Shown here: piece by piece, positions 9,655-17,543 of the stretch
How the letters are laid out: each line of letters starts with the position of its first letter
How positions within the stretch are numbered: position 1 is the stretch's first letter
DNA from: Sphingobacteriaceae bacterium
GTDB taxonomy: Bacteria > Bacteroidota > Bacteroidia > Sphingobacteriales > Sphingobacteriaceae
Direction: 5' to 3'
Assembly: GCA_017745075.1 (NCBI GenBank)
Contig: JAGIAD010000004.1
Coordinates: forward strand, 232,512-296,511
DNA length: 64,000 bases
Notes under the pieces: model-generated
Database searches by the model: none
What the model saw: only the letters and a program-made list of their open reading frames with translations
What the model was told of the DNA's origin: nothing
Made by a program: the position numbers and the translations under genes

Positions 9655-10313
9655 TTAGCAACAAGCACAAAATTTTGGATGCCATTTTAGAGCAGGGTAT
9701 GTTACCGCTTTTTTACCAGGATAGCGAAGCAGGTAGTGTAGAAATATTACGTACGCTATATAAAGCCGGGGTTCGTGTTTTCGAATATACCAACCGTGGC
9801 AAATCGGCTTTGCCGAACTTTAAAAAACTAAAGGAAGTACGTGATGCCGAAATGCCTGATCTTTACCTCGGTATCGGAACCATTAAAACCCCTGCCGATG
9901 CCAATGCTTTTATCGAAGCCGGAACCGATTTTATTGTAGCCCCGATCATCAATCCGGCAGTTGCCGAAATTGCAAACAAAATTGGTATGCTTTGGATCCC
10001 GGGCTGTATGACACCGACCGAAATCAGCGTAGCCCAAGAACACAAAGCCATGCTGATTAAAATTTTTCCCGCAAATATTTTAGGTCCGGAGTTTATTTCA
10101 TCGATCAAAGATCTTTTCGCCGGCCAGTTATTTATGCCAACCGGTGGTGTAGAAATTAATGCCGAAAATTTAAAAACCTGGTTTAAAGCCGGCGTTTGTG
10201 CAGTTGGTATGGGCAGTAAATTAATTAGTAAAGATGTAATGAGCAAAGGCCTTTACGAGGAATTATTCGACAATACAAAATTAGCACTTGACTTAATTCA
10301 GCAGAGCAAATAA
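9651..10313 (+). CDS. eda: KDPG aldolase (2-dehydro-3-deoxyphosphogluconate aldolase)
   Basis: 220 residues. It splits KDPG into pyruvate and glyceraldehyde-3-phosphate. The Schiff-base lysine is Lys137 in LIKIFPANILGP and the general acid/base glutamate is Glu45 in RVFEYTNRG. GTIKT and PTGGV are the phosphate and substrate loops. It starts inside the stop of kdgK (ATGA). This is the last sugar-acid-specific step. The triose product could feed glycolysis or the GapN-like enzyme encoded 1.5 kb downstream. Confidence 0.94.
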   Translation: MISNKHKILDAILEQGMLPLFYQDSEAGSVEILRTLYKAGVRVFEYTNRGKSALPNFKKLKEVRDAEMPDLYLGIGTIKTPADANAFIEAGTDFIVAPIINPAVAEIANKIGMLWIPGCMTPTEISVAQEHKAMLIKIFPANILGPEFISSIKDLFAGQLFMPTGGVEINAENLKTWFKAGVCAVGMGSKLISKDVMSKGLYEELFDNTKLALDLIQQSK

Positions 10314-10334
10314 AAATTAAACTTACCTAACCAA

Positions 10335-11708
10335 ATGAACCAAATGAAAATAGGCAAATACAGATGGACGATATGCGCACTTCTGTTTTTCGCTACCACA
10401 GTAAATTATTTAGATAGACAAGTGTTAAGTTTGCTATCAAGCAAGCTCGAAGCAGAGTTTAACTGGACAAATTCAGATTACGCAAACATAACAGCAGCTT
10501 TTCAATTCGTTTATGCTATATCAATGCTTTTTGCTGGACGAATAATAGATAAATTAGGAACAAAATGGGGATACGCTGTTGCGATTATTGTTTGGTCACT
10601 AGGCGCCATTCTACATGCCAAAGCTATTCCTGTAGGAGAAGCCGTTTCATCTATGTTTGCATTAGTTGGAATTACAAGTATATCGGTATCCGTACTGGGC
10701 TTCATTGTTTCTAGGGCTGTTTTAGGTTTTGGAGAATCTGGAAATTTTCCGGCAGCAATTAAAGCAACAGCAGAATATTTTCCTAAGAAGGAGCGTTCCT
10801 TTGCAACAGGAATCTTTAATTCAGGAGCAAATGTTGGTGCAATTCTAGCTCCTGCTACTGTGCCATACATCGCTGAAGCATGGGGCTGGGAAACTGCATT
10901 TTTAATTATTGGGGCAGCGGGCTTTTTTTGGCTAATATTTTGGTTTATTTTTTATGATAAACCTGAAGAACAAAAGCGTTTATCTAAAGCTGAATTAGAG
11001 TATATTCTATTAGATACAGATCAAAAAGTTATTGTTCCATCAGAATCTGAAACAGAAGCAAAGAAGGTTTCATGGTTTAAGTTGTTAGGATATAAACAAA
11101 CATGGGCTTTCACGTTTGGAAAGTTCATGACTGATGGTGTTTGGTGGTTCTTTTTATTCTGGCTTCCTTCATATTTAAAGGCTCAGTATGGAATGGAAGG
11201 AACATCAATATCTTTCCCACTTTTTGTGCTTTATAGTATGACAATGATCGGTAGCATTGGAGGTGGATGGTTTCCTGCTTATTTCCTTAAAAAAGGATAC
11301 AATGTTTACGAAGGTAGAATGAGAGCAATGTTCGTAATTGCATTATTTCCTTTAGTTGTCTTACTTGCCCAACCTTTGGGACACTATACGTTTTGGATTC
11401 CTGTATTTTTAATTGGAATTGGAGCTTCAGCACACCAAGCTTGGTCTGCAAATATTTTTACAACAGTGTCAGATATGTTTCCCAAAAAAGCAGTTGGATC
11501 AATTATTGGGATTGGTGGTATGGCTGGAGGAATTGGTGGCGTAATAGTTTCGAAAGTTGGTGGTGCTCTGTTCGATCATTACAAAGGATTAGGACATATC
11601 CAGACTGGTTACACCATCATGTTTGCATTTTGTGCTATTGCTTATATTATTGCCTGGTTAATAATGAAAACCTTAGTACCAAAATATAAAGTAATAGAAT
11701 TAGAATAA
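10335..11708 (+). CDS. Hexuronate MFS transporter (ExuT-like, anion:cation symporter family)
   Basis: 457 residues with about 12 membrane segments. The N-terminal motif NYLDRQVLSLL and the loop AGRIIDKLGTKWGYA are typical of the anion:cation symporter branch of the major facilitator superfamily, and the length fits hexuronate transporters. It would carry galacturonate/glucuronate across the inner membrane for UxaC. A second in-frame ATG at 10344 is an alternative start. The base composition is odd: sampled lines are about 33-38% GC, against near 50% in eda just upstream, and GGA/AGA codons are common where the neighbours prefer GGT/CGT. This suggests transfer from an AT-richer relative. Confidence 0.88.
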   Translation: MNQMKIGKYRWTICALLFFATTVNYLDRQVLSLLSSKLEAEFNWTNSDYANITAAFQFVYAISMLFAGRIIDKLGTKWGYAVAIIVWSLGAILHAKAIPVGEAVSSMFALVGITSISVSVLGFIVSRAVLGFGESGNFPAAIKATAEYFPKKERSFATGIFNSGANVGAILAPATVPYIAEAWGWETAFLIIGAAGFFWLIFWFIFYDKPEEQKRLSKAELEYILLDTDQKVIVPSESETEAKKVSWFKLLGYKQTWAFTFGKFMTDGVWWFFLFWLPSYLKAQYGMEGTSISFPLFVLYSMTMIGSIGGGWFPAYFLKKGYNVYEGRMRAMFVIALFPLVVLLAQPLGHYTFWIPVFLIGIGASAHQAWSANIFTTVSDMFPKKAVGSIIGIGGMAGGIGGVIVSKVGGALFDHYKGLGHIQTGYTIMFAFCAIAYIIAWLIMKTLVPKYKVIELE

Positions 11709-11715
11709 AACCAGG

Positions 11716-11757
11716 GACTGATGTTAAGGAACAATTTTCTGGTCCCATCAGTCTTTT
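11716..11757 (+). terminator. Probable terminator after the hexuronate permease
   Basis: GACTGATG (11716-11723) pairs perfectly with CATCAGTC (11746-11753) and is followed by TTTT. The loop is long (22 bases). It probably ends the uxaB-to-permease transcription unit. Confidence 0.6.
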
Positions 11758-11822
11758 ATTAAAACGAATCTATACTTAAACTATAGATTTAACATTAATT
11801 TAACCCTAACAACAAATTAAAA

Positions 11823-13448
11823 TTGAGTACAACGCTAAACCTCGAAAGTATTTTCGTTGAAGAGAGCCAGATTCCAGATGAATTTAGGCTTGCGGAAGAA
11901 ATCAATCAGAAAGAATTCCTTTCCAACGGTGAAATGAAACCCTGGAACGGACCTTTTAACGAAGTTTTTTCTCCGGTATGTATTAGAACTCCTGAAGGTT
12001 TAAAACGAAAGAGGATCGGAAGTTTCCCGGTATGTACCGAAAAGGAATCGACTGAAGCATTAGATGCTGCTGTAGCTGCTTACGACAATGGCCGCGGACA
12101 ATGGCCAACCATGAGCGTTGCTGACCGCATAGCCTGTGTTGAAAATTTTACCCATAAAATGATTGAGCAAAAAGAAATTGTGGCCAAGCTCATTATGTGG
12201 GAAATCGGGAAATCTTATGCCGATTCGGTTAAAGAGTTCGATCGTACAGTTGAGTACATTTATGCAACAATTGATGCGTTGAAGGATATCGACAGACAGT
12301 CTTCACGTTTCGAAATAGAGCAGGGAATTGTGGCCCAGGTACGCCGTTCGCCGCTTGGTGTGGTGCTTTGTATGGGACCATTCAATTATCCTTTAAACGA
12401 AACCTTTACCACCTTGATTCCGGCTTTGATTATGGGCAATACGCTTTTATTCAAACCACCTAAACACGGTACTTTATTACACTATCCTTTATTGGAGGCT
12501 TTCCGTTCGAGTTTCCCTAAGGGTGTGGTAAATACGATTTATGGCCGCGGGAATACGATTGTTCCGGGTTTAATGAAATCAGGAAAAATTAATGTTCTTA
12601 CCTTAATCGGCTCGAGTAAGGTGGCCAACGAACTGAAAAAACTGCATCCTAAGGTAAACCGTTTAAGGGCAATTTTAGGTTTAGATGCAAAAAATGCGGC
12701 CATCATCACTAAAGATGCCGATCTTGACCTGGCAGTTTCTGAAACTGTTTTGGGATCGCTTTCTTTTAACGGACAACGTTGTACAGCGATCAAAATCGTG
12801 TATGTACACCGCAGTTTAGCTCAGGAATTTTTAAAACGTTTATCTGCAGAGGTAGAAAAACTGAAATTCGGCATGCCTTGGGAAAAAGGAGTAAACCTTA
12901 CCCCGTTGCCAGAGCTGAACAAACCGGAATATTTAAAAGAATGTATCGATGATGCCGTTTCGCACGGTGCAAAAGTGGTGAACAAAAATGGTGGACAAAC
13001 TTTAGAAACTTTTGTTTACCCTGCCATTGTTTACCCGGTAAACGGCAATATGAAACTATACCGCGAAGAGCAGTTTGGTCCGATTGTGCCGGTTGTGCCT
13101 TTTGATGATCTGGAAGAGCCTATTGAGTATTTAATTGGTTCGCCACATGGTCAGCAGGTGAGTATTTTCAGCAACAATGCTGCGGTAGTTTCTTCGTTAA
13201 TTGATCCTTTGGTTAACCAGGTAAGCCGTGTAAATATCAACTGCCAATGCCAGCGCGGACCAGATGTATTCCCTTTTACCGGTCGTAAAGACAGTGCTGA
13301 AGGAACACTTTCTGTAGTAGATGCACTGCGTTCGTTCTCGATCCGTTCTTTGGTGGCAACAAAATTTACAGATGATAATAAAAAGTTATTGAACGAAATT
13401 GTTAAAGGAGATGATTCGAACTTCTTAAGTACGAAGTATATTTTTTAA
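11823..13448 (+). CDS. Aldehyde dehydrogenase, GapN-like (candidate NADP glyceraldehyde-3-phosphate dehydrogenase)
   Basis: 541 residues starting at TTG; a stop codon at 11796-11798 closes the frame upstream and no ATG fits. The ALDH fold is clear: FNYP with the oxyanion Asn188, the nucleophile Cys320 in SFNGQRCTAIK, and EEQFGP. The general base is missing. The residue 34 positions before the cysteine, Glu in nearly all hydrolytic ALDHs (LELGG), is Gly286 in LGLDAKNA. Similar proteins are called NADP-dependent glyceraldehyde-3-phosphate dehydrogenase. That would fit as a sink for the triose made by KDPG aldolase, giving 3-phosphoglycerate and NADPH. An acylating ALDH is an alternative. It stands between two terminators, so it is probably its own unit. 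Confidence 0.75.
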   Translation: MSTTLNLESIFVEESQIPDEFRLAEEINQKEFLSNGEMKPWNGPFNEVFSPVCIRTPEGLKRKRIGSFPVCTEKESTEALDAAVAAYDNGRGQWPTMSVADRIACVENFTHKMIEQKEIVAKLIMWEIGKSYADSVKEFDRTVEYIYATIDALKDIDRQSSRFEIEQGIVAQVRRSPLGVVLCMGPFNYPLNETFTTLIPALIMGNTLLFKPPKHGTLLHYPLLEAFRSSFPKGVVNTIYGRGNTIVPGLMKSGKINVLTLIGSSKVANELKKLHPKVNRLRAILGLDAKNAAIITKDADLDLAVSETVLGSLSFNGQRCTAIKIVYVHRSLAQEFLKRLSAEVEKLKFGMPWEKGVNLTPLPELNKPEYLKECIDDAVSHGAKVVNKNGGQTLETFVYPAIVYPVNGNMKLYREEQFGPIVPVVPFDDLEEPIEYLIGSPHGQQVSIFSNNAAVVSSLIDPLVNQVSRVNINCQCQRGPDVFPFTGRKDSAEGTLSVVDALRSFSIRSLVATKFTDDNKKLLNEIVKGDDSNFLSTKYIF

Positions 13449-13467
13449 AAGGTCAGTTCATAAAACC

Positions 13468-13516
13468 AAGCCGCAAAAACATGGATGTGAATCTGTGGAT
13501 TTGTGGCTTTTTTATT
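13468..13516 (+). terminator. Terminator after the GapN-like gene
   Basis: AAGCCGCAAA (13468-13477) pairs with TTTGTGGCTT (13500-13509) with one G-U pair, followed by a run of T. The position, 20 bases after the stop, fits a rho-independent terminator. Confidence 0.65.
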
Positions 13517-13633
13517 TTCTGTCATTCTGAACGCATTGAAGAATCCCTAAGCGATGAACACGGGCATTCAAATGGTGATCTAAATGTAGATTACTTTATG
13601 TAGTTACTTGCGGCTAAAAGATCTTTCACTGGC

Positions 13634-13847
13634 GTTACCATTGACAGATCCTATAGAAAAATCGTCATTTCGACTGAAGCGTGCCGATTTTTCATCGGTA
13701 GCGAAATGGAGAAATCTATAGAGGCAGATTTAGCTTCGTTGAGCAACCGTGGTTCTCGACTGCGTTGCTCTCCGCTCGAAATGACGACTCTTGAGAGCGC
13801 TGTCAATCCTATTGATTTTTATACAATAAATTATCCCTCAGGATGAC
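13634..13847. repeat. MITE-like intergenic repeat, copy 1
   Basis: Its core runs from ATTGACAG (13640) to CTGTCAAT (ending 13807), so the ends are inverted repeats. Just inside them, TCGTCATTTCGA and TCGAAATGACGA continue the imperfect inversion. The whole segment recurs in opposite orientation at 58570-58757, including the shared flank ATACAATAAATTATCCCTCA and the inner stretch CGATGAAAAATCGG. Copy 1 has about 30 extra bases in the middle. It contains no coding capacity. Confidence 0.8.
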
Positions 13848-13898
13848 AAATGAAGGGAAATCTCTATCCGTATTAATAATGCAGGTAATATACTTTTT

Positions 13899-13948
13899 GC
13901 GATACAATCGCCTTTCTCATACATCCTCGTTGCAAACGAGGACGATGA
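13899..13948. repeat. CCTCGTT palindromic intergenic repeat, copy 1
   Basis: CCTCGTT (13925-13931) and AACGAGG (13935-13941) form a stem over GCA. The surrounding text (AATCGCCTTTCTC, then CATCC, then GACGATG) recurs at 33393-33443. The core also recurs at 51171-51191, where an insertion sequence has split it. Confidence 0.65.
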
Positions 13949-14037
13949 TCTCAATTATACGCCTAACTCCGTGTACTCAGTGAATGTCTCGATGCACTCG
14001 GTGGTTAAAAAACAAATAGGATCACGAATTATATTTT

Positions 14038-14778
14038 TTACTTCAAGCTCTTCACTAAATTCAATTTTAACTCCTTAATCCCTTTTACTACCAATCCTGC
14101 AACCTGCTTAGCTCCTTCCGGACTTAAATGTGTATTGTCTTTCTTGCCGTTTGGATAATTTACATTTCCTGAATCAACATAGTTGAATAATTTGATGGAT
14201 TGTTCTTCACCAAGGCGGTTTAACAAACTCTCTGTTTTCACCAGCATATCAATTAGCGGAACATCTAATGAATCGGCTACCTGGCGGGTAATGCGTGGAT
14301 AGTCGCCATGTGAATCGATTAAAACACCATTTTTGAAACTTCTGCGGGAGATTGGGGTGAGTAAAACCGGAAAAGCTTTTTTGCTTCGGGTTTCTTTTAC
14401 ATAATTAACCAAATTGATCTTAAAATCAGCAAGTGAAACACCAACGGAAGGCTTATCAATTTTTTCGTCATTATGCCCAAATTCTATAAAAACATAATCG
14501 CCAGGTTTTAACTGCGCCAATATTGGATCCCAGCGTTTTTCGGCCCTGAATGATTTCGTACTTCTTCCGTTTAAAGCCCGGTTATCAACCGTAAGGTCTG
14601 ATTTAAAGTATGATTGTAATGCCATGCCCCAACCCGTTTCCGGATAAGCTTTTTCTTCTTTATTGGCTGCGGTAGAATCGCCAATTATATACAATTTTGT
14701 TTTCTTCTGAACGGTGGTAAAAGAGAATAAAACGGTTAAGGCAACTGCCGTAAAAAATTTAAGGAAATTTGTCTTCAT
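14038..14778 (-). CDS. Rhamnogalacturonan/pectin acetylesterase, CE12 SGNH hydrolase
   Basis: 246 residues with a signal peptide of about 22 residues. Blocks of the SGNH fold are all present: IIGDSTAA with the nucleophile Ser35, LNGRS with Asn70-Gly71, GHND at 101-104, and DNTHLSPEG with the Asp214/His217 pair. CE12 enzymes remove acetyl groups from rhamnogalacturonan and homogalacturonan so that lyases and hydrolases can act. Its start overlaps the stop of the pectin methylesterase gene by four bases (ATGA), so the two de-esterifying enzymes are translated together. Confidence 0.9.
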   Translation of the reverse strand: MKTNFLKFFTAVALTVLFSFTTVQKKTKLYIIGDSTAANKEEKAYPETGWGMALQSYFKSDLTVDNRALNGRSTKSFRAEKRWDPILAQLKPGDYVFIEFGHNDEKIDKPSVGVSLADFKINLVNYVKETRSKKAFPVLLTPISRRSFKNGVLIDSHGDYPRITRQVADSLDVPLIDMLVKTESLLNRLGEEQSIKLFNYVDSGNVNYPNGKKDNTHLSPEGAKQVAGLVVKGIKELKLNLVKSLK

Positions 14779-15806
14779 TTTAATTTATTTGTGAGTGGGT
14801 TCCACTGATCGGTTCCGCTCAGTATATTTTTTAAAGTGTAATTTTTAGCTTCAGTATCAGTGAGCTGTTTTGTCCAGGCCAGTCTTGTTTTTGGTGATGC
14901 CCCGGCACCTTTGTTTTTGTATTCAGCATAAAAAACCGTTAGTTCCTTGTTTGGAAACATCTTATCGCCCTTCCAGGCATTCCAGCCCTCTGGTGAAATA
15001 TGTTTCCCGATTTCACAGTTTAAGAATACCGTTTTTGCATATGGCCGCCATGGCCTGCCCAAATATGCTTTCTTTACTGCAGTATCTGCAATGAGCTTAC
15101 AATTTAAAAAAACAAACCCGAATTTTTGTTGTGCCGAGGTTGAAGCCGCGGTAACATACGAATCGCTCAGACTTTTAATGGTGCAATTTTCAAAAACAAC
15201 AGTGGCTTTACCAAATATAAAATCGGTTGTACCCTCAATATAACAGTTTTGATAATGTTGACGGCTATTTTCTACAGCTGCATAAAGTGTATCCTGGTTG
15301 CCCAAAAACCTGCAGTTTTTAGCTGTAAAACGATCGCCTTCCACATGCAGCGCAACCGCCTGGCCAACACGGCCGGCCGTGTTGATAATGCTTAGGTTTT
15401 CGAAGTGGATATTATTCCCTTGAACCAATACAGTATAAGAAGTGTACGTGCTGAATTTATCGTTACCAAACTGGTCTTTGCCAGCTGGATTAAGCTTCCC
15501 GGAATAATCGTCGAAAGTAATAATGGTATTTTCAGAACGCTCGCCAATAATCGAAACCCTGATTTTCCAGGAGGGAATAATCAATTTTTCTTTGTAAATA
15601 CCCTTTTTAACATAAATTTTAACTTCCTGTTCGCCTATATCCCTTACCGAATTTACAGCTTCCTGTATAGAGCGGTAATTACCGGAGCCATCTTTAGCAA
15701 CGGTAAGGGTAGCCGGGTATTTAGGGTCTTGTGCATAGGTTTGTGCAGTTAAGCCGAGGTGAAAGAGGAGGATAAAAACAAAATAGATAAGCGTTGGCTT
15801 CGTCAT
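14775..15806 (-). CDS. Pectin methylesterase, CE8 family
   Basis: 343 residues with a signal peptide ending near QTYAQ (residue 26). It hydrolyses galacturonate methyl esters. The catalytic set of CE8 is complete: Gln149 in GRVGQAVAL, Asp172 in QDTLYA, Asp195 in GTTDFIFG, and Arg251/Trp253 in GRPWRPY. The fold is a parallel beta-helix. It is first in a two-gene unit with the CE12 esterase. A terminator lies between it and the lipoprotein gene upstream, so it needs its own promoter in the 68-base gap or read-through from the sus operon. Confidence 0.94.
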   Translation of the reverse strand: MTKPTLIYFVFILLFHLGLTAQTYAQDPKYPATLTVAKDGSGNYRSIQEAVNSVRDIGEQEVKIYVKKGIYKEKLIIPSWKIRVSIIGERSENTIITFDDYSGKLNPAGKDQFGNDKFSTYTSYTVLVQGNNIHFENLSIINTAGRVGQAVALHVEGDRFTAKNCRFLGNQDTLYAAVENSRQHYQNCYIEGTTDFIFGKATVVFENCTIKSLSDSYVTAASTSAQQKFGFVFLNCKLIADTAVKKAYLGRPWRPYAKTVFLNCEIGKHISPEGWNAWKGDKMFPNKELTVFYAEYKNKGAGASPKTRLAWTKQLTDTEAKNYTLKNILSGTDQWNPLTNKLK

Positions 15807-15838
15807 GTGATCGGTATAATGCTACTATAAATTTCAAT

Positions 15839-15866
15839 AAAAAAGGGCAGATCTAACCTGCCCTTT
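15839..15866 (-). terminator. Terminator of the susC-susD-lipoprotein operon
   Basis: Read on the - strand, AAAGGGCAG, a 7-base loop and CTGCCCTTT form a perfect 9-bp stem followed by a T run. It lies 8 bases beyond the stop of the lipoprotein gene and before the methylesterase gene. Confidence 0.85.
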
Positions 15867-15874
15867 AAAAATAA

Positions 15875-17524
15875 TTAATAAGCCCAGCGTGGATCGCCAA
15901 TCGGGCCACCGGTACTTCCGGCAGTTCTTAAAGGCGAGGCAGCAGGCAGTGAAAAATCAGTTGTAGTAGCTGTCCAGCCTGTATTGATGCTTTGATTGCT
16001 GGCTAAAGTTGCCGTGCCAAAGGTGAGGGCTGTTCCACCTGTTAAGGCACTGAATAAATTGAAATAGTTACTGTTCGAGATTCTTAATGTGCTTCCTGCT
16101 CCTGTACCCCTTATGGCAGCAGCATTTACGGTACCCGATTTTGGCGTGTTGGCTAAAATGCTGTTCTGGATGGTAAAGTTGATCGGATTGGTATTGGCGT
16201 CCAGTAAGGCGTACTTTGCATTGCCGCCAAATCCATTAAAGGTTGAACTGGTAATCGAAACCGTTGGGATCACATCACCGGTATAGGTGGTGCTTGCCGT
16301 AACCAAACCCGGGCCCGCATTATAAAAAGTAGATTTCGAAACAGTAAGCGTATTAAATTGCATCTTGTTTACATGGAAGGTATAATAGGCCGAAGAACCA
16401 TTGGCACCCATATCGTATACAATAGAGTTGTTCACGGTAATGCCTGTTATTTTAAAATCGCGCGCTGCCGTTCCCCTGTCACCACGTAAAAATGCAGTTG
16501 TTGCATTATGGACGATGCAATTATCTACTACCACATTGGTAAAGGTTGCTGCGGCGCCATTGGATGCCTGTGTACCAATAAAGTTGATAAAATAAAGTGC
16601 TGCTGCCGAAGCTCCATCAAACTCAATACCCGAAAGTGTTACACCTGCACCTGTTCCTTCTAAATCCAGTTCTTTAAAGTTAACCTTTGTATCTGTCGGG
16701 TTGCCGGAGGTAGATTTGATGGTGATGGTTTTTTGGGTAATAAATGTCGATGCTGCAGTTAGGTTGTAAGTGCCCGGATTCAGACCGATAATTGCACCAT
16801 TAGCTGCTGAACTAATTGCAGCAGCCAGGTCGTCGCCCGGATTTAATTTTACCGTATAAGTAGTAGGCGCAAGTGTAGTAAAAGTGGTAATCCCTTTACT
16901 TTTTGTACCGGCAAAAAGTTCGGCAGTATATTTTGTTCCTGCAGCTAATCCTGTAATGACCTTTACGCCAGCAGATGCATCACCAGTACTTAAAGTTGTT
17001 GTGGCGGCAGCACCAGCTGTTGGAGTTAAAACAATAGATGTTAGGCCAACTGTAGGCGTAAAACGCAATGTAATACTGTTTTCCTTAATCTCGTTATCTC
17101 TGACCAGTAAAAACAACTGAATACCTGTTAACTGGAAGGCGCTGCTCCTTACGTATTTCGACTCGGGCTGACTTTCGGTGGCATTGGCCTTTACCCTGGC
17201 ATAATATTTTGTCCGAACGGCTAAATTATCATCAGTTACTGTTACGCCTGTAGTATCGGCCGTTGTGCTATAGTTCACCGTAGCGAACAAAGAATCGGTA
17301 GAAAAATCGATACTGTATTTAAAGGTTTTTCCTGCGGACAATAGCGGCGGAGTCCAGGTTAATTTGGCCGAAGTTTCTCCGGTGGTAATTTTTATATCGC
17401 TGGGCTTAAATATCCTCGCCGGGTCTGTTGGTACATCATCTTCTTTTTTACAGGAAGAAACTACAACAACCATTAACGATAAAATGATCAGTTTAAACCC
17501 TAATTGATTGATAATTTTTTTCAT
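15875..17524 (-). CDS. Surface lipoprotein with FN3 and beta-helix domains (DUF5123/DUF4957 type), SusE/F position
   Basis: 549 residues from the ATG at 17524. A longer reading from 17554 would overlap susD and put ten odd residues before a normal signal, so I prefer the shorter form. The lipobox ends VVSSCKK with Cys25. Residues about 35-140 look like a fibronectin type III domain (PSDIKITTGETSAKLTWTPP). A second all-beta domain follows to about 225. The C-terminal 320 residues have repeated short strands typical of a pectin-lyase-like beta-helix. Being third after susC and susD, it is probably an outer-surface pectin-binding protein. Enzyme activity cannot be excluded, but I see no catalytic motif. 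Confidence 0.8.
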   Translation of the reverse strand: MKKIINQLGFKLIILSLMVVVVSSCKKEDDVPTDPARIFKPSDIKITTGETSAKLTWTPPLLSAGKTFKYSIDFSTDSLFATVNYSTTADTTGVTVTDDNLAVRTKYYARVKANATESQPESKYVRSSAFQLTGIQLFLLVRDNEIKENSITLRFTPTVGLTSIVLTPTAGAAATTTLSTGDASAGVKVITGLAAGTKYTAELFAGTKSKGITTFTTLAPTTYTVKLNPGDDLAAAISSAANGAIIGLNPGTYNLTAASTFITQKTITIKSTSGNPTDTKVNFKELDLEGTGAGVTLSGIEFDGASAAALYFINFIGTQASNGAAATFTNVVVDNCIVHNATTAFLRGDRGTAARDFKITGITVNNSIVYDMGANGSSAYYTFHVNKMQFNTLTVSKSTFYNAGPGLVTASTTYTGDVIPTVSITSSTFNGFGGNAKYALLDANTNPINFTIQNSILANTPKSGTVNAAAIRGTGAGSTLRISNSNYFNLFSALTGGTALTFGTATLASNQSINTGWTATTTDFSLPAASPLRTAGSTGGPIGDPRWAY

Positions 17525-17543
17525 GACTGATAATATAAATGCG

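Larger units (their letters stand above)
13449..14037. other. Gene-free convergent region holding two kinds of dispersed repeat
   Basis: 589 bases between two convergent genes with no credible coding frame. It holds the terminator at 13468, the MITE-like palindromic repeat at 13634-13847 and the CCTCGTT hairpin repeat at 13899-13948. The last 80 bases are plain intergenic text. Confidence 0.7.

Noticed and set aside
9863..10246. A 127-codon open frame on the - strand inside eda
   Set aside because: It lies opposite a clear enzyme gene, shows no recognisable domain, and is explained by the codon pattern of eda.
11393..11689. A 98-codon Trp/Cys-rich frame inside the hexuronate permease
   Set aside because: It is an out-of-frame reading of membrane helices, with an improbable composition for a real protein.
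15405..15752. A 115-codon frame opposite the pectin methylesterase
   Set aside because: Shadow of the CE8 beta-helix codons; no start context or family match.
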